This document shows, in pieces, positions 22,113-33,255 of a DNA stretch of 64,000 bases. A program made the position numbers and the translations under genes. Source of the DNA: Monocercomonoides exilis (taxonomy: Eukaryota; Preaxostyla; Oxymonadida; Polymastigidae); the NCBI GenBank assembly GCA_001643675.2, contig LSRY02000008.1:1800001-1864000 (forward strand), given 5' to 3'. The notes below the pieces were generated by a model. The model saw only the letters and a list, made by a program, of their open reading frames with translations, made no database searches and was not told where the DNA came from. Position 1 is the stretch's first letter, and each line of letters starts with the position of its first letter.

Positions 22113-23310
22113 AATCACATTTGGTTTTGATATGTGTTCAATTTTCAAAGAAAAATCGATTTTTTGATCCAAAATTTTTAAAAATTCGAATTTTCAGAAA
22201 TGCGATAAAAAAATAAGTCTGAATAACATAATAAAAAAATTATTTTTAATGCAATAAAACGAGTTATTGTGAAGAATTTCCTTAAATGAAAAAATAAACC
22301 CAATTTTTTTTTAATTAATAATATATTTACTATTTTTTTCTGTGTTAAGTCACATCGCAAATAATCACAATTGGAAAGTCACAAAAAGTTGAGCAAAAGC
22401 CGACGTGATAATATCTGATTTTGACCGTCAAATATTTTCATCGCTTTCTGACACTCATCCAAAAGCAATTTTTCACAAAAAATTTTTTGTTCAAAAATAC
22501 TCAAATGATAATTTTCGAATAATAAGTTTTTCAATTTTGAATAATAAATGATGAAACCAGTTTTGAGTGTTTTTGAATAAATGAAAATTATAGAAACATA
22601 GTCAGAACATGCGCATGATTCTTTTAGATGATGATGTGTGTAAACATGATGAATCATTGAAAACAAAAAGTCGTTAAAATGATTTTCCTGATTTTCATTC
22701 AATAAAACATATTTGGCTTTTCAAAATTCATTCCAACAATTTTTTTGTTCTGTTGATAAAACATGAGTTTTCCATCAAATATCTTTTTTTTTTAAAGAAA
22801 GACTCTTATTCTTTCCACTTGATTTATTTTTATTATAATTTTTATTTATTATTATTTTTTTGAGAGAATCTTTTTGGAAGAGATTTTATGGATGAGGCGG
22901 CGGTTAGTGTAGCGATTGAGGTGGAGAAAGATGGAGAGGGCGAGTGAAGGAAGAGACAGAGAGATGGCGGACGTGAGAGATGGAAAGAGAAGGAGAAAGA
23001 AGAAGTAGATAGAAGAGTTTGAGGGAAACAAGAACCCAACTGCGAGATATGATCAGCAAGAGATAGAGAAACGAATGAGAAGAGAATTCCGATTGGACAA
23101 ATGTTTTGTGTGACATTGTGGTGAAAATGGTGATGGATTTCAGCAAAGGTTATATCATTGAAATTGCTTCCTTCTTCTTCCTTCTTCTTCCCTCTTCATT
23201 TTTTCTATTGAATAATTTGCTTCACAAAATAAGCACAAAAAATTCTCTTTCACAGCCGTCTTCTGCTGCTTCACTGAACATTCCGTCTTTCTTCATGAAT
23301 AACTAATACC

Positions 23311-23413
23311 ATCGTCGTCGTCGTCGTCGTCGTCATCATCATCATCATCATCATTATCATCATCATCTTCTTCTTCTTCTTCTTCTTCTTCTTCTTCTTC
23401 TTCTTCTTCTTCA
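23311..23413. repeat. compound triplet microsatellite
   Basis: Plus strand: ATC, (GTC)7, (ATC)6, ATT, (ATC)4, (TTC)15. The mirror copy at 37155-37254 reads, in the same sense, (GTC)7 (ATC)6 ATT (ATC)8 (TTC)10. The two arms therefore differ at this site in two adjacent blocks. Confidence 0.9.
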
Positions 23414-24156
23414 GCTTATATTGCGTACTTGGCATATCTCAATGCCCCCCAGCTGCAAATTTATCAAGCAATGCGAAGGGAAAAAATGATGATAATTCTG
23501 CGGTTCCTTATTAGGAACAGGAAAACATAGAAATGAAGTTTTTGTTTGTTTAATCCCCACCGGAAAATCACGTTCATGCCTTCACAACTACTGTTGACAT
23601 TCAAGCAAATTAATTCTTCTTCTTCTTCCTCTTCTTCTTCTTTTACAGCAAGCACAAAATGTTTCATTATCCAAAGGAATTCAATGAGCTAAATTTCAAA
23701 GCAAAGGAAATGAAAGAGTATTTTTGTTTGATAATGCTTTGTGAGGAGAAGGCGGGAAAAATGAGGCACATTGATGATTTTCGATGGGCTGAGGAAGAGA
23801 TTGCAGGATTTTGAATTTGGAGAAGGGAAACAGAAATGGAACAAAGATGAAGATTGGAGGGAGAGCAATGAGAAGAAGGGATAAGAGAAAGGGGGAATAA
23901 TGAGGAAGTGGGAAAGGAAGAAAGAGAAGGGAAATTAATGAGAAAGATTCAAAAATATTGGAAAGTTCAAAGAAGACTGTGGCGATACGCTTTGAGGTTG
24001 CAATCAAAAGGATGATCTTTGGAGAAGCGAATTGGAACAAGGAATTATCTCAGCCTTTTTGATTTTTGTCAGATATGACGAAAGAGATGGAGGCGAGGGA
24101 TATAAAGATGCCTCGGCAAAAAAAGGCGAGATTGAAGGATAACAAAGGAATAACTA

Positions 24157-24213
<57 letters not shown>

Positions 24214-24245
24214 ATTTTATTTTATTTTATTTTATTTTATTTTTT

Positions 24246-24279
24246 GTGTGTGTGTGTATGCATGCGCGTGCGTGCGCAA
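24246..24279. repeat. alternating purine-pyrimidine run
   Basis: (GT)n followed by ATGCATGCGCGTGCGTGCGC: more than 30 bp of strict alternation, next to an 80-bp A/T tract. Such sequence can adopt Z-DNA in principle. Mirrored near 36289-36322. Confidence 0.7.
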
Positions 24280-24802
24280 GTAATTTTTTATTGTTATTTC
24301 CTTTTCGGTTGTGCTTAGCAAAAACGTTTTTATGGCTGCCTTCCAAAAATGACGAGGGAACATACACTTTGGAAGATTGACAGAAGATGGAAACTGAATG
24401 GCCATCAACAGCACAGCTGGATCGATAACTCTATGGGAGAATTTTTGTTATGCATTTTTGAAGAGAAAAGGAGCTTTTATTCATTTTCTACGAGATTTCT
24501 TTTATTAACAGTCGAAAAGGAAGGAAAAGGGATATAGGCTAATTATGATATTTGTAAAATTGCACAAAAAGTCGAGGCAGGCTATTGGGAAGGAAATAGG
24601 GAAATAGGGCCAATGAGCAAAGGAAAAAGAATCATTTCTGAAAGTTAATAACACGCATCCTCTTTTTGCGTGTCTTCTGCCCCATTCCTCTCAGGTCCCT
24701 AAATTTCCCTTATGTGCCTTCCCAAGCTTCCTTTTTTCCACATTTCTGCAAAATCAACAACATCAACAATTTTAATCAATTTCTTGTGAAACCTCTTATC
24801 TG

Positions 24803-26014
24803 ATGAGCAGTTGTTCATTTTCGTCTGTTTGTGATGTGTTTGATGGAGGAATTGTTCCATCCCTCAACAACCCCTTGGCTTCCTTAATTGTTTCAAACAC
24901 TTCATTCATTGGGTGTTGCAGAACAAGAAATGTTGAATGCACTGGAACTACAGATGGAAAGTTGACTCCAGACAGACAGAACGAAACATTCAATGGAGCT
25001 AATTCATTCACTTGGTGTGAATGGAGTGGATCAAATACAACAGGAATAAATAATGATTATGCAGATGTGGCTTCAAATGGAGGGGCCATCTGTATGTATG
25101 GTCAATCAAACGCCTCTGTCTCAATTAAATACTGTTCTTTCAACGACTGTTATGCTTATTGGGATGGAGGAGGAGTCATGTGTGCAAACATAAAATCGGT
25201 TGAAATTGAAAGCAACTATTTCAATTCATGTTCAGCTCAAGTGAATGTTGGGGGAGCCATGTGCGTTGTGACAATTTCATCGTGTGTTCGGATTAGCGAG
25301 TGTGAATTCCAGAATTGTAAAGCGGCTTATAATGGAGGAGGGCTTTTTCTTAGCAGTTTTAATGTTTCAGGAACAGGCTGCATCGAGGAAGAAAATGGGG
25401 AAGGGGAGAGTGCGTGTGTGTATGACTGCAGTTTTTCTTCATGCTCACTTACAAGCACAAGTGGCGGAGGTATGTTTTGTCAATATGTTCCTGCTGCATT
25501 TAAAATGAGGAGCATTCAGTTTATATCATGTAATGCATCGGCATATGGAGGAGGATTTTGGTTTCATCCTGCTCAATCAACAGCGCCAAGTGATGGATTT
25601 TATTGTTATTTTTTGTTCTTCCATGAATGCAAATGCAGAACAACCTCCACTCCATATGGGCATGATGTGATGTATTATGATCGCTATGAACTTTTTAACT
25701 CTTCAGGGAATCCATTTCATGAATGTTACACAACTAATACAGATGGCAGGAGAGTATGTTACGGATATAATAATACGGGAAGTAGCTGGCTATTTAAACA
25801 CACAGAAAAGAAGGATTGGTTGAAAGATAAAACGTTATATGTTTCTGTGAATGGAAATGATGAATATGAGCTGTGTGGGGCAAATGAAGCATTTCCTTGT
25901 CTGACAGTGAAGAAGGCACTTGAGATGTGTGAGGTTCAGATTAGCTTGACAATAACGCTGATGGACGGGAATCATCAAAGTGAGACAACAACTATTGAGA
26001 TTGGGACAAGATGA
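24803..26014 (+). pseudogene. cassette 6: beta-helix surface protein, frameshifted
   Basis: Opens with ATG at 24803 (MSSCSFSSVCDVFDGGIV); the family N-terminal part before it is missing. Rungs GGAICM, GGGVMC, GGAMCV, GGGLFL, GGGMFC and GGGFWF, then the second module (LYVSVNGND, CG, PCLTVKKALEMC, ITLMDGNH). At IEIGT a missing base relative to the other copies (GGGACAAGATG) shifts the frame, so the ORF stops at 26014 while the homologous peptide MISIIGKGREI continues in another frame from 26011 to about 26065, where it breaks after 'TEVN'. The same lesion is in the mirror copy, so it predates the inverted duplication. No anchor; not a complete gene. Confidence 0.75.
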
Positions 26015-26065
26015 TTTCGATCATTGGGAAGGGAAGGGAAATAAATGTGATTAGCACAGAAGTTA

Positions 26066-27348
26066 ATATGAAATGTTCATCTTTCTTAATTTTCCTTATC
26101 TTTTTTTTATTATTATTAATCTTTTTTTCTATTCCCTCATCTTCTTCCTCTTCTTTCTCATTTTCATCTTTTTGCATATCAAATTCTTTTTATTCTACCA
26201 TCTCTTCTCCCTCTTCCTCTTCTCCCTCTTCCTCGTTACTATCTTTTTTGTCTCTCTTTTTAGAATGTGATTGTCAAAATTATTTAATAGGAAACGGAAC
26301 ATGAGATTGAGTATTGCCATATGTTTATTTTGGAGCAGAATGGAAGGGAAGACGGGGAAGATGGGTGCATTGGGAGAACGGGGAAGCATTTGGAGAGAAG
26401 AAGTGAAAGAAAAAGTCAGCAAAGAGGAAACATAAAAAACATGCATTAATTTATTGTTTATAAATAATATTCCAATTTTTCATCTTTTATCAATTTTTGT
26501 TTCTTTAAGGTTATTGTGTAAGAAATGTTGAATGGCTATGAATGAACATGGAATGTGGAAAGAGAGGTTATTTGATGCATATAAAGATCAGGAGATAATA
26601 ACTGCAAGGCGCATAGAAGAATGAGCGAGAGGAAATAAATGAAAGGAAAGGAAAAGATAATTTTTTTTTGAAGGCATTGGAAGGCATTTACGACGAATCT
26701 TGTTAAAAGCAAAAAGATGTAACAGAAGCTGATGATAAAACAGAAGAAAATATTTGGTTAAAAGTTGAGAAGAAGAAGAAGAAGGGATTGGTGAATCAGA
26801 AGATTGCGAAAGGAAAATGGTACAGGCTTTTTCATATTTTATGAAATATTTTTTGATAATTTTCTTCAATGTTTTATTTCATGTTTAACATTTTGTTGTT
26901 TGATTATTTAATCAAATTATTTCATATTCTCCATTAAGTTTATATCAAAATAGTTCTTAAGCTTATTCTCTATGCGAATGTACTTATGGAATATGGAAAG
27001 AAAGCAGAAGATGGAAACAGGAAAAAAAGAGATAATGTGGAAGAGGGATAACGAGGGATGTTGGAATACTGTTTCGATTGGGCGATGTTGAAGAGAAAAG
27101 TTTTCTAATTTTCACAAAATATTTATCAGAAGTATCAAAAGAGAAATAGGAAGAGGACTTCAAGCCCATTGAAGTCTTGGCGAATATTTCATTGAAACAC
27201 ATGGCAGATTTATGCAAATGAGTGAAGGAAAAAGGAGTATTTCGGTGAGAGAGTCGCACTTCTCATCTACTTCCTCATTCTTCTCATTACCCTCACACCC
27301 CTAATTTTCTTCTCTCACCTGACATTTTTCAACACATCAACAGCAAAT
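26066..27348 (+). other. spacer between cassettes 6 and 7
   Basis: No gene. T/C-rich after the cassette break, then the family spacer: purine-rich 26330-26440, an AT-rich block ending TTTAAG at about 26509, and an AAAATG|GTACAG start at 26820 whose acceptor is not obvious. At about 27245-27345 a decayed family 5' part is visible (SVRESHFSS frame, stop, then HLTFFNTSTAN in another frame). Confidence 0.5.
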
Positions 27349-28781
27349 GTGGCATGTTCACCTGCAACCACAATGTCAACCCAAGTATCATGTTTTATGG
27401 TCAGCTGCTCATTTTCGTCTGTTTGTGATGTGTATGATGGCGGAATTGTCCCTTCTCTGAACAACCCCTATGCCTCTCTGATAGCCTCAAACACCTCATT
27501 CATTGGATGCTGCCGGACAAGGAATGTTGTTTGTGAAGGAACTGCAGATAATAAGAAACAACTGGGAAGACAGAATGAAACAGAAAATGGAGCGAATACA
27601 TTTGTTTGGTGTGAATGGAATGGATCGAGGACAACAGGAGAAAGTGAGTCTGTTACAGATGGAGTATCAAGCGGAGGAGCAATTTGCATGTTCAGTCAGT
27701 CATCCGCCTCTGTTTCCGTTTCTCACTGCACTTTCAACGACTGCTATGCGTATTATGATGGAGGAGCTATCATGTGCTATAATATAAAATCTGTGAAAAT
27801 TGAAAACAACTATTTCAATTCATGTTCAGCTCAAGTGAATGTTGGGGGAGCCATGTGCATCGTCACGATTTCATCGTGTGTTCGGATCAGCGGATGTGAA
27901 TTTCAGAATTGTAAAGCAAATAGTCAAGGGGGAGGGTTTTATCTTGATCGTTTTCAGGTTTCAGAAACAGGATGTATTGAAGCAGAAAATGGAGAAGGGG
28001 AGAGTGCGTGTGTGTTTGACTGCAGTTTTTCTTCATGCTCAGTTGCAAATAATTATGGCGGAGGCATGTATTGCACTAACATTCCTGTTGCATTCAAGAT
28101 CAAGAATATTAGATTTCTTTTTGCTATGCTGTTTCATATGGCGGAGGGTTGCGATTATATACAGATAAAGCAACGATGCCTAAAGCTTTGCATTATTGTT
28201 ATTTCCTTTTCTTCCATGAATGCAAATGTTCAGCCAATCCACCATATGGGCATGACGTTGCATATGCAGATTATAACAGTCTTTATCTGGATTCAGGGAA
28301 TCCGTTCAAAGAATGCTACACCACAAACACAGAGGAGAAGAGAGTGTGCTATGCCTACAATTATACTGGGAACAGCTGGTCCTTTCAACACACCGAAAAA
28401 AAGGATTGGCTGAAAGACAAGACGATTTATGTGTCAGTGAATGGGAATGACAATTTAGAGTCATGTGGAGTAAATGAAGCAAATCCGTGCAAAACGGTGA
28501 AGAAGGCGTTTGAGATGTGTGAAATACAGATAAGCTTGTCAGTCACGCTGATGGAAGGAAATCACGTAAGCAAGACAGCAACAATTGAGATTGGAGAAAA
28601 GAAGATCTCAGTCATTGGGAAGGGAAGGGAAGCAAGTTCGATTGGAACAGGAACGCTTTCATTTCCATCCGCAGCTAAATCGCTGTTCAGCGTGTCAACA
28701 GGTCGTCTGGGAATGCATAAGTTGAAGATTGATTGTAACTCACATACAAGTCCTCTTTCACACATTCTTGAACTCTGTTAA
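27313..28781 (+). pseudogene. cassette 7: beta-helix surface protein, left copy with frameshift
   Basis: Family start HLTFFNTSTAN at about 27313, first ATG in frame 27373. Rungs GGAICM, GGAIMC, GGAMCI, GGGFYL and GGGMYC are in frame up to about 28113. There a run of five T replaces six in the right-arm copy and shifts the frame; the remainder (GGGLRL, second module IYVSVNGND...CG...PCKTVKKAF, ISVIGKGRE, FSVSTGRLG) is open from 28149 to TAA at 28781. The intact mirror copy is 31786-33219. A one-base homopolymer difference could be real or a sequencing error. Truncated shortly into the second beta-helix; no membrane segment. Confidence 0.8.
27635..27879 (+). repeat. 245-bp block identical to cassette 9
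   Basis: Identical to 46957-47201 in cassette 9, base for base by eye, while sequence on both sides differs by many substitutions. It encodes the rungs from ESESVTDG to VTISSC. Confidence 0.85.
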
Positions 28782-29057
28782 TGAGGTGTGCTTTAGAGAT
28801 GCTTGTGAAAAAGCAGGAAATATCTATAAGTTTTTGCCTAAGCTATCTTTTCACATAGAATTGCTTTCAAAAATGTTGTGAGTACAAAGGCATTTATTGT
28901 TCATTAAAAACTATCTTGTAATAGTTTTTTAATGAACAATGGATTTTTTTTCACATTAAAATCAATCTTTACAATTAATAATAGAGCAACATTTTTAAAG
29001 ACTTTGTACACTATTTTTGAATTACGTACACAAAAAATAATTCGGTTTCGAAATAGT
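28782..29057. other. inner part of left arm, no gene
   Basis: AT-rich; contains the hairpin at 28896-28940. No reading frame of interest. Confidence 0.5.
28896..28940. repeat. short hairpin downstream of cassette 7
   Basis: ATTGTTCATTAAAAACTAT, six-base loop, then its reverse complement with one extra T: a stem of about 19 bp starting 115 bp after the cassette stop. It could act in the 3' end of a transcript or be a small fold-back repeat. Mirrored at 31627-31671. Confidence 0.6.
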
Positions 29058-29564
29058 GATTAAAAGGGCATAAAGCTACTTTAAGGGTAACTGAAAAATT
29101 AAAAACAAGCTTTATGAAAAGGCTAAATGTTTTCGAGTGAACTTTCATCAACACTCTTTGGTGTTGGCTATACGTTTTATTTATCATTTTTCTTTTTTAG
29201 GGTTTTCGTTCTCAAAAACAACTGTCCCCTAATTGAAATTTTTAAATAATTTTTTTTTTGATAAATTCATTAAATAACAATAAAAAGACATTTTCAGGTT
29301 TTTAAATTTGAATATTATTGCTATTTGCAATTGTTTGGGTTGAAAATAACTCAATTTAAGTATTTTAATGAAGTTTGAAAAAAGCCTCGTAAAACTTGAG
29401 ATTTGAATAAAAAATCACTCAGTCATTTTTTGCTTTGATCAATTGGTTATTATTTCCCTAATGTATTAATAATATCTTTACATTGTATTTTTTTAGCTAT
29501 TTATTCATGGATTTAACGAAAAAATCTGGTACCCTTAAAGGAGCATCTTTCCATTAAAAGTCGA
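29058..29564. mobile_element. possible TIR-C element
   Basis: The left end TTAAAAGGGCATAAAGCTAC is followed by TTTAAGGGTAAC. The right end, read inverted, carries TTTTAATGGAAAGATGCTCC then TTTAAGGGTACC. Terminal inverted similarity is about 32 bp, imperfect, with an AT-rich body of 440 bp and no ORF. One copy only (plus its mirror), so family status is uncertain. Confidence 0.4.
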
Positions 29565-29585
29565 ATCTAATATTTTTTAAACAAA

Positions 29586-29847
29586 TATTGGGGATTATTT
29601 TTGAAATCATATTTTTTTCGGAGTATGGATGATAAAATGTATTTTTTATCACTGACATGGATAATTCATGTTAAAATGTTCTATCAATTGCAATAATCAC
29701 AAAAATGTGTGTTTTTAATGAATGAAATGAAACGAACTCTTTTAATGGTGCGATTCTTTTATGGGTTAATCTTCCAGTTTTAATAAATAAGTTTTCAAAA
29801 CAATTTTTGTGACAAAAATTTTTGACTTCAATTATAATCACTCATAT
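29586..29847. mobile_element. TIR-A element, copy A3
   Basis: Starts ATTGGGGATTATTTTTGAAATC and ends ACTTCAATTATAATCACTCATAT, which is the inverted form with a few changes. Size and ends match the other TIR-A elements. Mirrored at 30721-30982. Confidence 0.65.
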
Positions 29848-30152
29848 CTTAAATATATTTTAAAATAATGCATTTAAATATTATTTAAAAATGATAGAAT
29901 GAAAGGAATCATGGGCAAAAATCAAATGTTGATGATATTCAAAAAATTGAATTCGAAGGTTGCATCGAGAAGAATATCTGTACCTGTGATGCTTGCAACA
30001 GAATTGACGTTTCATCGTTTGAGAATAATTTTTAAATGAAAAATTTTCTCATTTTTCAATTGTGTTTTTCTTTTTGAGAAAATAGCACACATATTCCAAC
30101 AGTTTGGATCCGTTTTTTCTTTCTCAAGTCAATGCTTTCGATATATCTAATT

Positions 30153-30415
30153 AACATGTGTAATTCTTTTTGAAAAGTTTATTATGTTTCACTTTCACTT
30201 TAAATGAAATAAAGTATTTTTAATGAAATTTTGACTGTCTACCTGTTTAATATGATTGGAATGATAATCATGTCATATCTGAAAATATTCGTTGAAATAA
30301 ATCGTGTGAAAGAAAATTTTAACATCCAGGTAGAAACAACATAAGGATAATATATGAATTTCATTTAAAGTGAAAGTGAAACATTTTAAACTTTTCAAAA
30401 AGAATTACACATGTT
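30153..30415. mobile_element. TIR-B-like element forming the palindrome centre
   Basis: The palindrome's axis lies in a 263-bp element whose termini (AACATGTGTAATTCTTTTTG, then AAAAG...TTTCACTTTCACTTTAAATG) face each other over a 147-bp unique core (30211-30357). The ATTCTTTTTGAAAAG motif matches the TIR-B ends at 21573-21835. The element's own terminal repeats merge into the 9.8-kb arms. Confidence 0.6.
30211..30357. other. palindrome spacer
   Basis: 147 bp that does not pair with itself; the only sequence between the arms. AT-rich, no ORF or known motif. Confidence 0.9.
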
Positions 30416-30720
30416 AATTAGATATATCGAAAGCATTGACTTGAGAAAGAAAAAACGGATCCAAACTGTTGGAATATGTGTGCTATTTTCTCAAAAAGAA
30501 AAACACAATTGAAAAATGAGAAAATTTTTCATTTAAAAATTATTCTCAAACGATGAAACGTCAATTCTGTTGCAAGCATCACAGGTACAGATATTCTTCT
30601 CGATGCAACCTTCGAATTCAATTTTTTGAATATCATCAACATTTGATTTTTGCCCATGATTCCTTTCATTCTATCATTTTTAAATAATATTTAAATGCAT
30701 TATTTTAAAATATATTTAAG

Positions 30721-30982
30721 ATATGAGTGATTATAATTGAAGTCAAAAATTTTTGTCACAAAAATTGTTTTGAAAACTTATTTATTAAAACTGGAAGATT
30801 AACCCATAAAAGAATCGCACCATTAAAAGAGTTCGTTTCATTTCATTCATTAAAAACACACATTTTTGTGATTATTGCAATTGATAGAACATTTTAACAT
30901 GAATTATCCATGTCAGTGATAAAAAATACATTTTATCATCCATACTCCGAAAAAAATATGATTTCAAAAATAATCCCCAATA
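30721..30982. mobile_element. TIR-A element, mirror of A3
   Basis: Reverse complement of 29586-29847, carried by the right arm. Confidence 0.6.
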
Positions 30983-31785
30983 TTTGTTTAAAAAATATTA
31001 GATTCGACTTTTAATGGAAAGATGCTCCTTTAAGGGTACCAGATTTTTTCGTTAAATCCATGAATAAATAGCTAAAAAAATACAATGTAAAGATATTATT
31101 AATACATTAGGGAAATAATAACCAATTGATCAAAGCAAAAAATGACTGAGTGATTTTTTATTCAAATCTCAAGTTTTACGAGGCTTTTTTCAAACTTCAT
31201 TAAAATACTTAAATTGAGTTATTTTCAACCCAAACAATTGCAAATAGCAATAATATTCAAATTTAAAAACCTGAAAATGTCTTTTTATTGTTATTTAATG
31301 AATTTATCAAAAAAAAAATTATTTAAAAATTTCAATTAGGGGACAGTTGTTTTTGAGAACGAAAACCCTAAAAAAGAAAAATGATAAATAAAACGTATAG
31401 CCAACACCAAAGAGTGTTGATGAAAGTTCACTCGAAAACATTTAGCCTTTTCATAAAGCTTGTTTTTAATTTTTCAGTTACCCTTAAAGTAGCTTTATGC
31501 CCTTTTAATCACTATTTCGAAACCGAATTATTTTTGTGTACGTAATTCAAAAATAGTGTACAAAGTCTTTAAAAATGTTGCTCTATTATTAATTGTAAAG
31601 ATTGATTTTAATGTGAAAAAAAATCCATTGTTCATTAAAAAACTATTACAAGATAGTTTTTAATGAACAATAAATGCCTTTGTACTCACAACATTTTTGA
31701 AAGCAATTCTATGTGAAAAGATAGCTTAGGCAAAAACTTATAGATATTTCCTGCTTTTTCACAAGCATCTCTAAAGCACACCTCA
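30983..31785. other. inner part of right arm, no gene
   Basis: Mirror of 28782-29585, including the TIR-C candidate (about 31004-31510) and the short hairpin (31627-31671). Confidence 0.5.
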
Positions 31786-33255
31786 TTAACAGAGTTCAAG
31801 AATGTGTGAAAGAGGACTTGTATGTGAGTTACAATCAATCTTCAACTTATGCATTCCCAGACGACCTGTTGACACGCTGAACAGCGATTTAGCTGCGGAT
31901 GGAAATGAAAGCGTTCCTGTTCCAATCGAACTTGCTTCCCTTCCCTTCCCAATGACTGAGATCTTCTTTTCTCCAATCTCAATTGTTGCTGTCTTGCTTA
32001 CGTGATTTCCTTCCATCAGCGTGACTGACAAGCTTATCTGTATTTCACACATCTCAAACGCCTTCTTCACCGTTTTGCACGGATTTGCTTCATTTACTCC
32101 ACATGACTCTAAATTGTCATTCCCATTCACTGACACATAAATCGTCTTGTCTTTCAGCCAATCCTTTTTTTCGGTGTGTTGAAAGGACCAGCTGTTCCCA
32201 GTATAATTGTAGGCATAGCACACTCTCTTCTCCTCTGTGTTTGTGGTGTAGCATTCTTTGAACGGATTCCCTGAATCCAGATAAAGACTGTTATAATCTG
32301 CATATGCAACGTCATGCCCATATGGTGGATTGGCTGAACATTTGCATTCATGGAAGAAAAGGAAATAACAATAATGCAAAGCTTTAGGCATCGTTGCTTT
32401 ATCTGTATATAATCGCAACCCTCCGCCATATGAAACAGCATAGCAAAAAAGAAATCTAATATTCTTGATCTTGAATGCAACAGGAATGTTAGTGCAATAC
32501 ATGCCTCCGCCATAATTATTTGCAACTGAGCATGAAGAAAAACTGCAGTCAAACACACACGCACTCTCCCCTTCTCCATTTTCTGCTTCAATACATCCTG
32601 TTTCTGAAACCTGAAAACGATCAAGATAAAACCCTCCCCCTTGACTATTTGCTTTACAATTCTGAAATTCACATCCGCTGATCCGAACACACGATGAAAT
32701 CGTGACGATGCACATGGCTCCCCCAACATTCACTTGAGCTGAACATGAATTGAAATAGTTGTTTTCAATTTTCACAGATTTTATATTATAGCACATGATA
32801 GCTCCTCCATCATAATACGCATAGCAGTCGTTGAAAGTGCAGTGAGAAACGGAAACAGAGGCGGATGACTGACTGAACATGCAAATTGCTCCTCCGCTTG
32901 ATACTCCATCTGTAACAGACTCACTTTCTCCTGTTGTCCTCGATCCATTCCATTCACACCAAACAAATGTATTCGCTCCATTTTCTGTTTCATTCTGTCT
33001 TCCCAGTTGTTTCTTATTATCTGCAGTTCCTTCACAAACAACATTCCTTGTCCGGCAGCATCCAATGAATGAGGTGTTTGAGGCTATCAGAGAGGCATAG
33101 GGGTTGTTCAGAGAAGGGACAATTCCGCCATCATACACATCACAAACAGACGAAAATGAGCAGCTGACCATAAAACATGATACTTGGGTTGACATTGTGG
33201 TTGCAGGTGAACATGCCACATTTGCTGTTGATGTGTTGAAAAATGTCAGGTGAGA
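31786..33255 (-). CDS. cassette 7': beta-helix surface protein, uninterrupted right copy
   Basis: Mirror copy of cassette 7, with six T at the position where the left copy has five (about 32450), so the frame is continuous for 477 codons from a GTG at 33219; family similarity extends upstream to about 33255 (HLTFFNTS), and the first ATG is at 33195. Rungs GGAICM, GGAIMC, GGAMCI, GGGFYL, GGGMYC and GGGLRL are followed by the second-module opening and FSVSTGRLGMHKL, with a stop after LSHILELC. Truncated in the second beta-helix; no signal peptide or anchor. It can be read as an intact cassette, but I cannot tell whether it is expressed. Confidence 0.75.
   Translation of the reverse strand, partial: SHLTFFNTSTANVACSPATTMSTQVSCFMVSCSFSSVCDVYDGGIVPSLNNPYASLIASNTSFIGCCRTRNVVCEGTADNKKQLGRQNETENGANTFVWCEWNGSRTTGESESVTDGVSSGGAICMFSQSSASVSVSHCTFNDCYAYYDGGAIMCYNIKSVKIENNYFNSCSAQVNVGGAMCIVTISSCVRISGCEFQNCKANSQGGGFYLDRFQVSETGCIEAENGEGESACVFDCSFSSCSVANNYGGGMYCTNIPVAFKIKNIRFLFCYAVSYGGGLRLYTDKATMPKALHYCYFLFFHECKCSANPPYGHDVAYADYNSLYLDSGNPFKECYTTNTEEKRVCYAYNYTGNSWSFQHTEKKDWLKDKTIYVSVNGNDNLESCGVNEANPCKTVKKAFEMCEIQISLSVTLMEGNHVSKTATIEIGEKKISVIGKGREASSIGTGTLSFPSAAKSLFSVSTGRLGMHKLKIDCNSHTSPLSHILELC

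Larger units (their letters stand above)
22113..24802. other. gap with simple repeats, upstream of cassette 6
   Basis: No gene supported. It holds AT-rich DNA to 22860, a purine-rich part 22880-23060, the compound triplet repeat 23311-23413, a TTC tract 23610-23643, a T-rich hexamer/pentamer tract 24159-24241 and an alternating purine-pyrimidine run 24246-24279. The last 150 bp differ from the 5' end of other cassettes: the FFNISTAN start is replaced by unrelated sequence with an in-frame TAA at 24773. Confidence 0.5.
20417..30210 (+). repeat. left arm of giant inverted repeat
   Basis: 9.79 kb that is the near-perfect reverse complement of 30358-40147. The outer limit is inside cassette 5 (AAGCGAGGCAACAAC is the first shared sequence); the inner limit is TTTAAATGAAAT at 30210. 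Visible differences between arms are few: triplet-repeat lengths at 23311-23413, single-base homopolymer changes (about 26245, 26711, 28113) and a four-base cluster at 25158-25162. Confidence 0.95.

Noticed and set aside
23311-23413. CRISPR or other regularly spaced repeat
   Set aside because: It is a pure triplet microsatellite without spacers.
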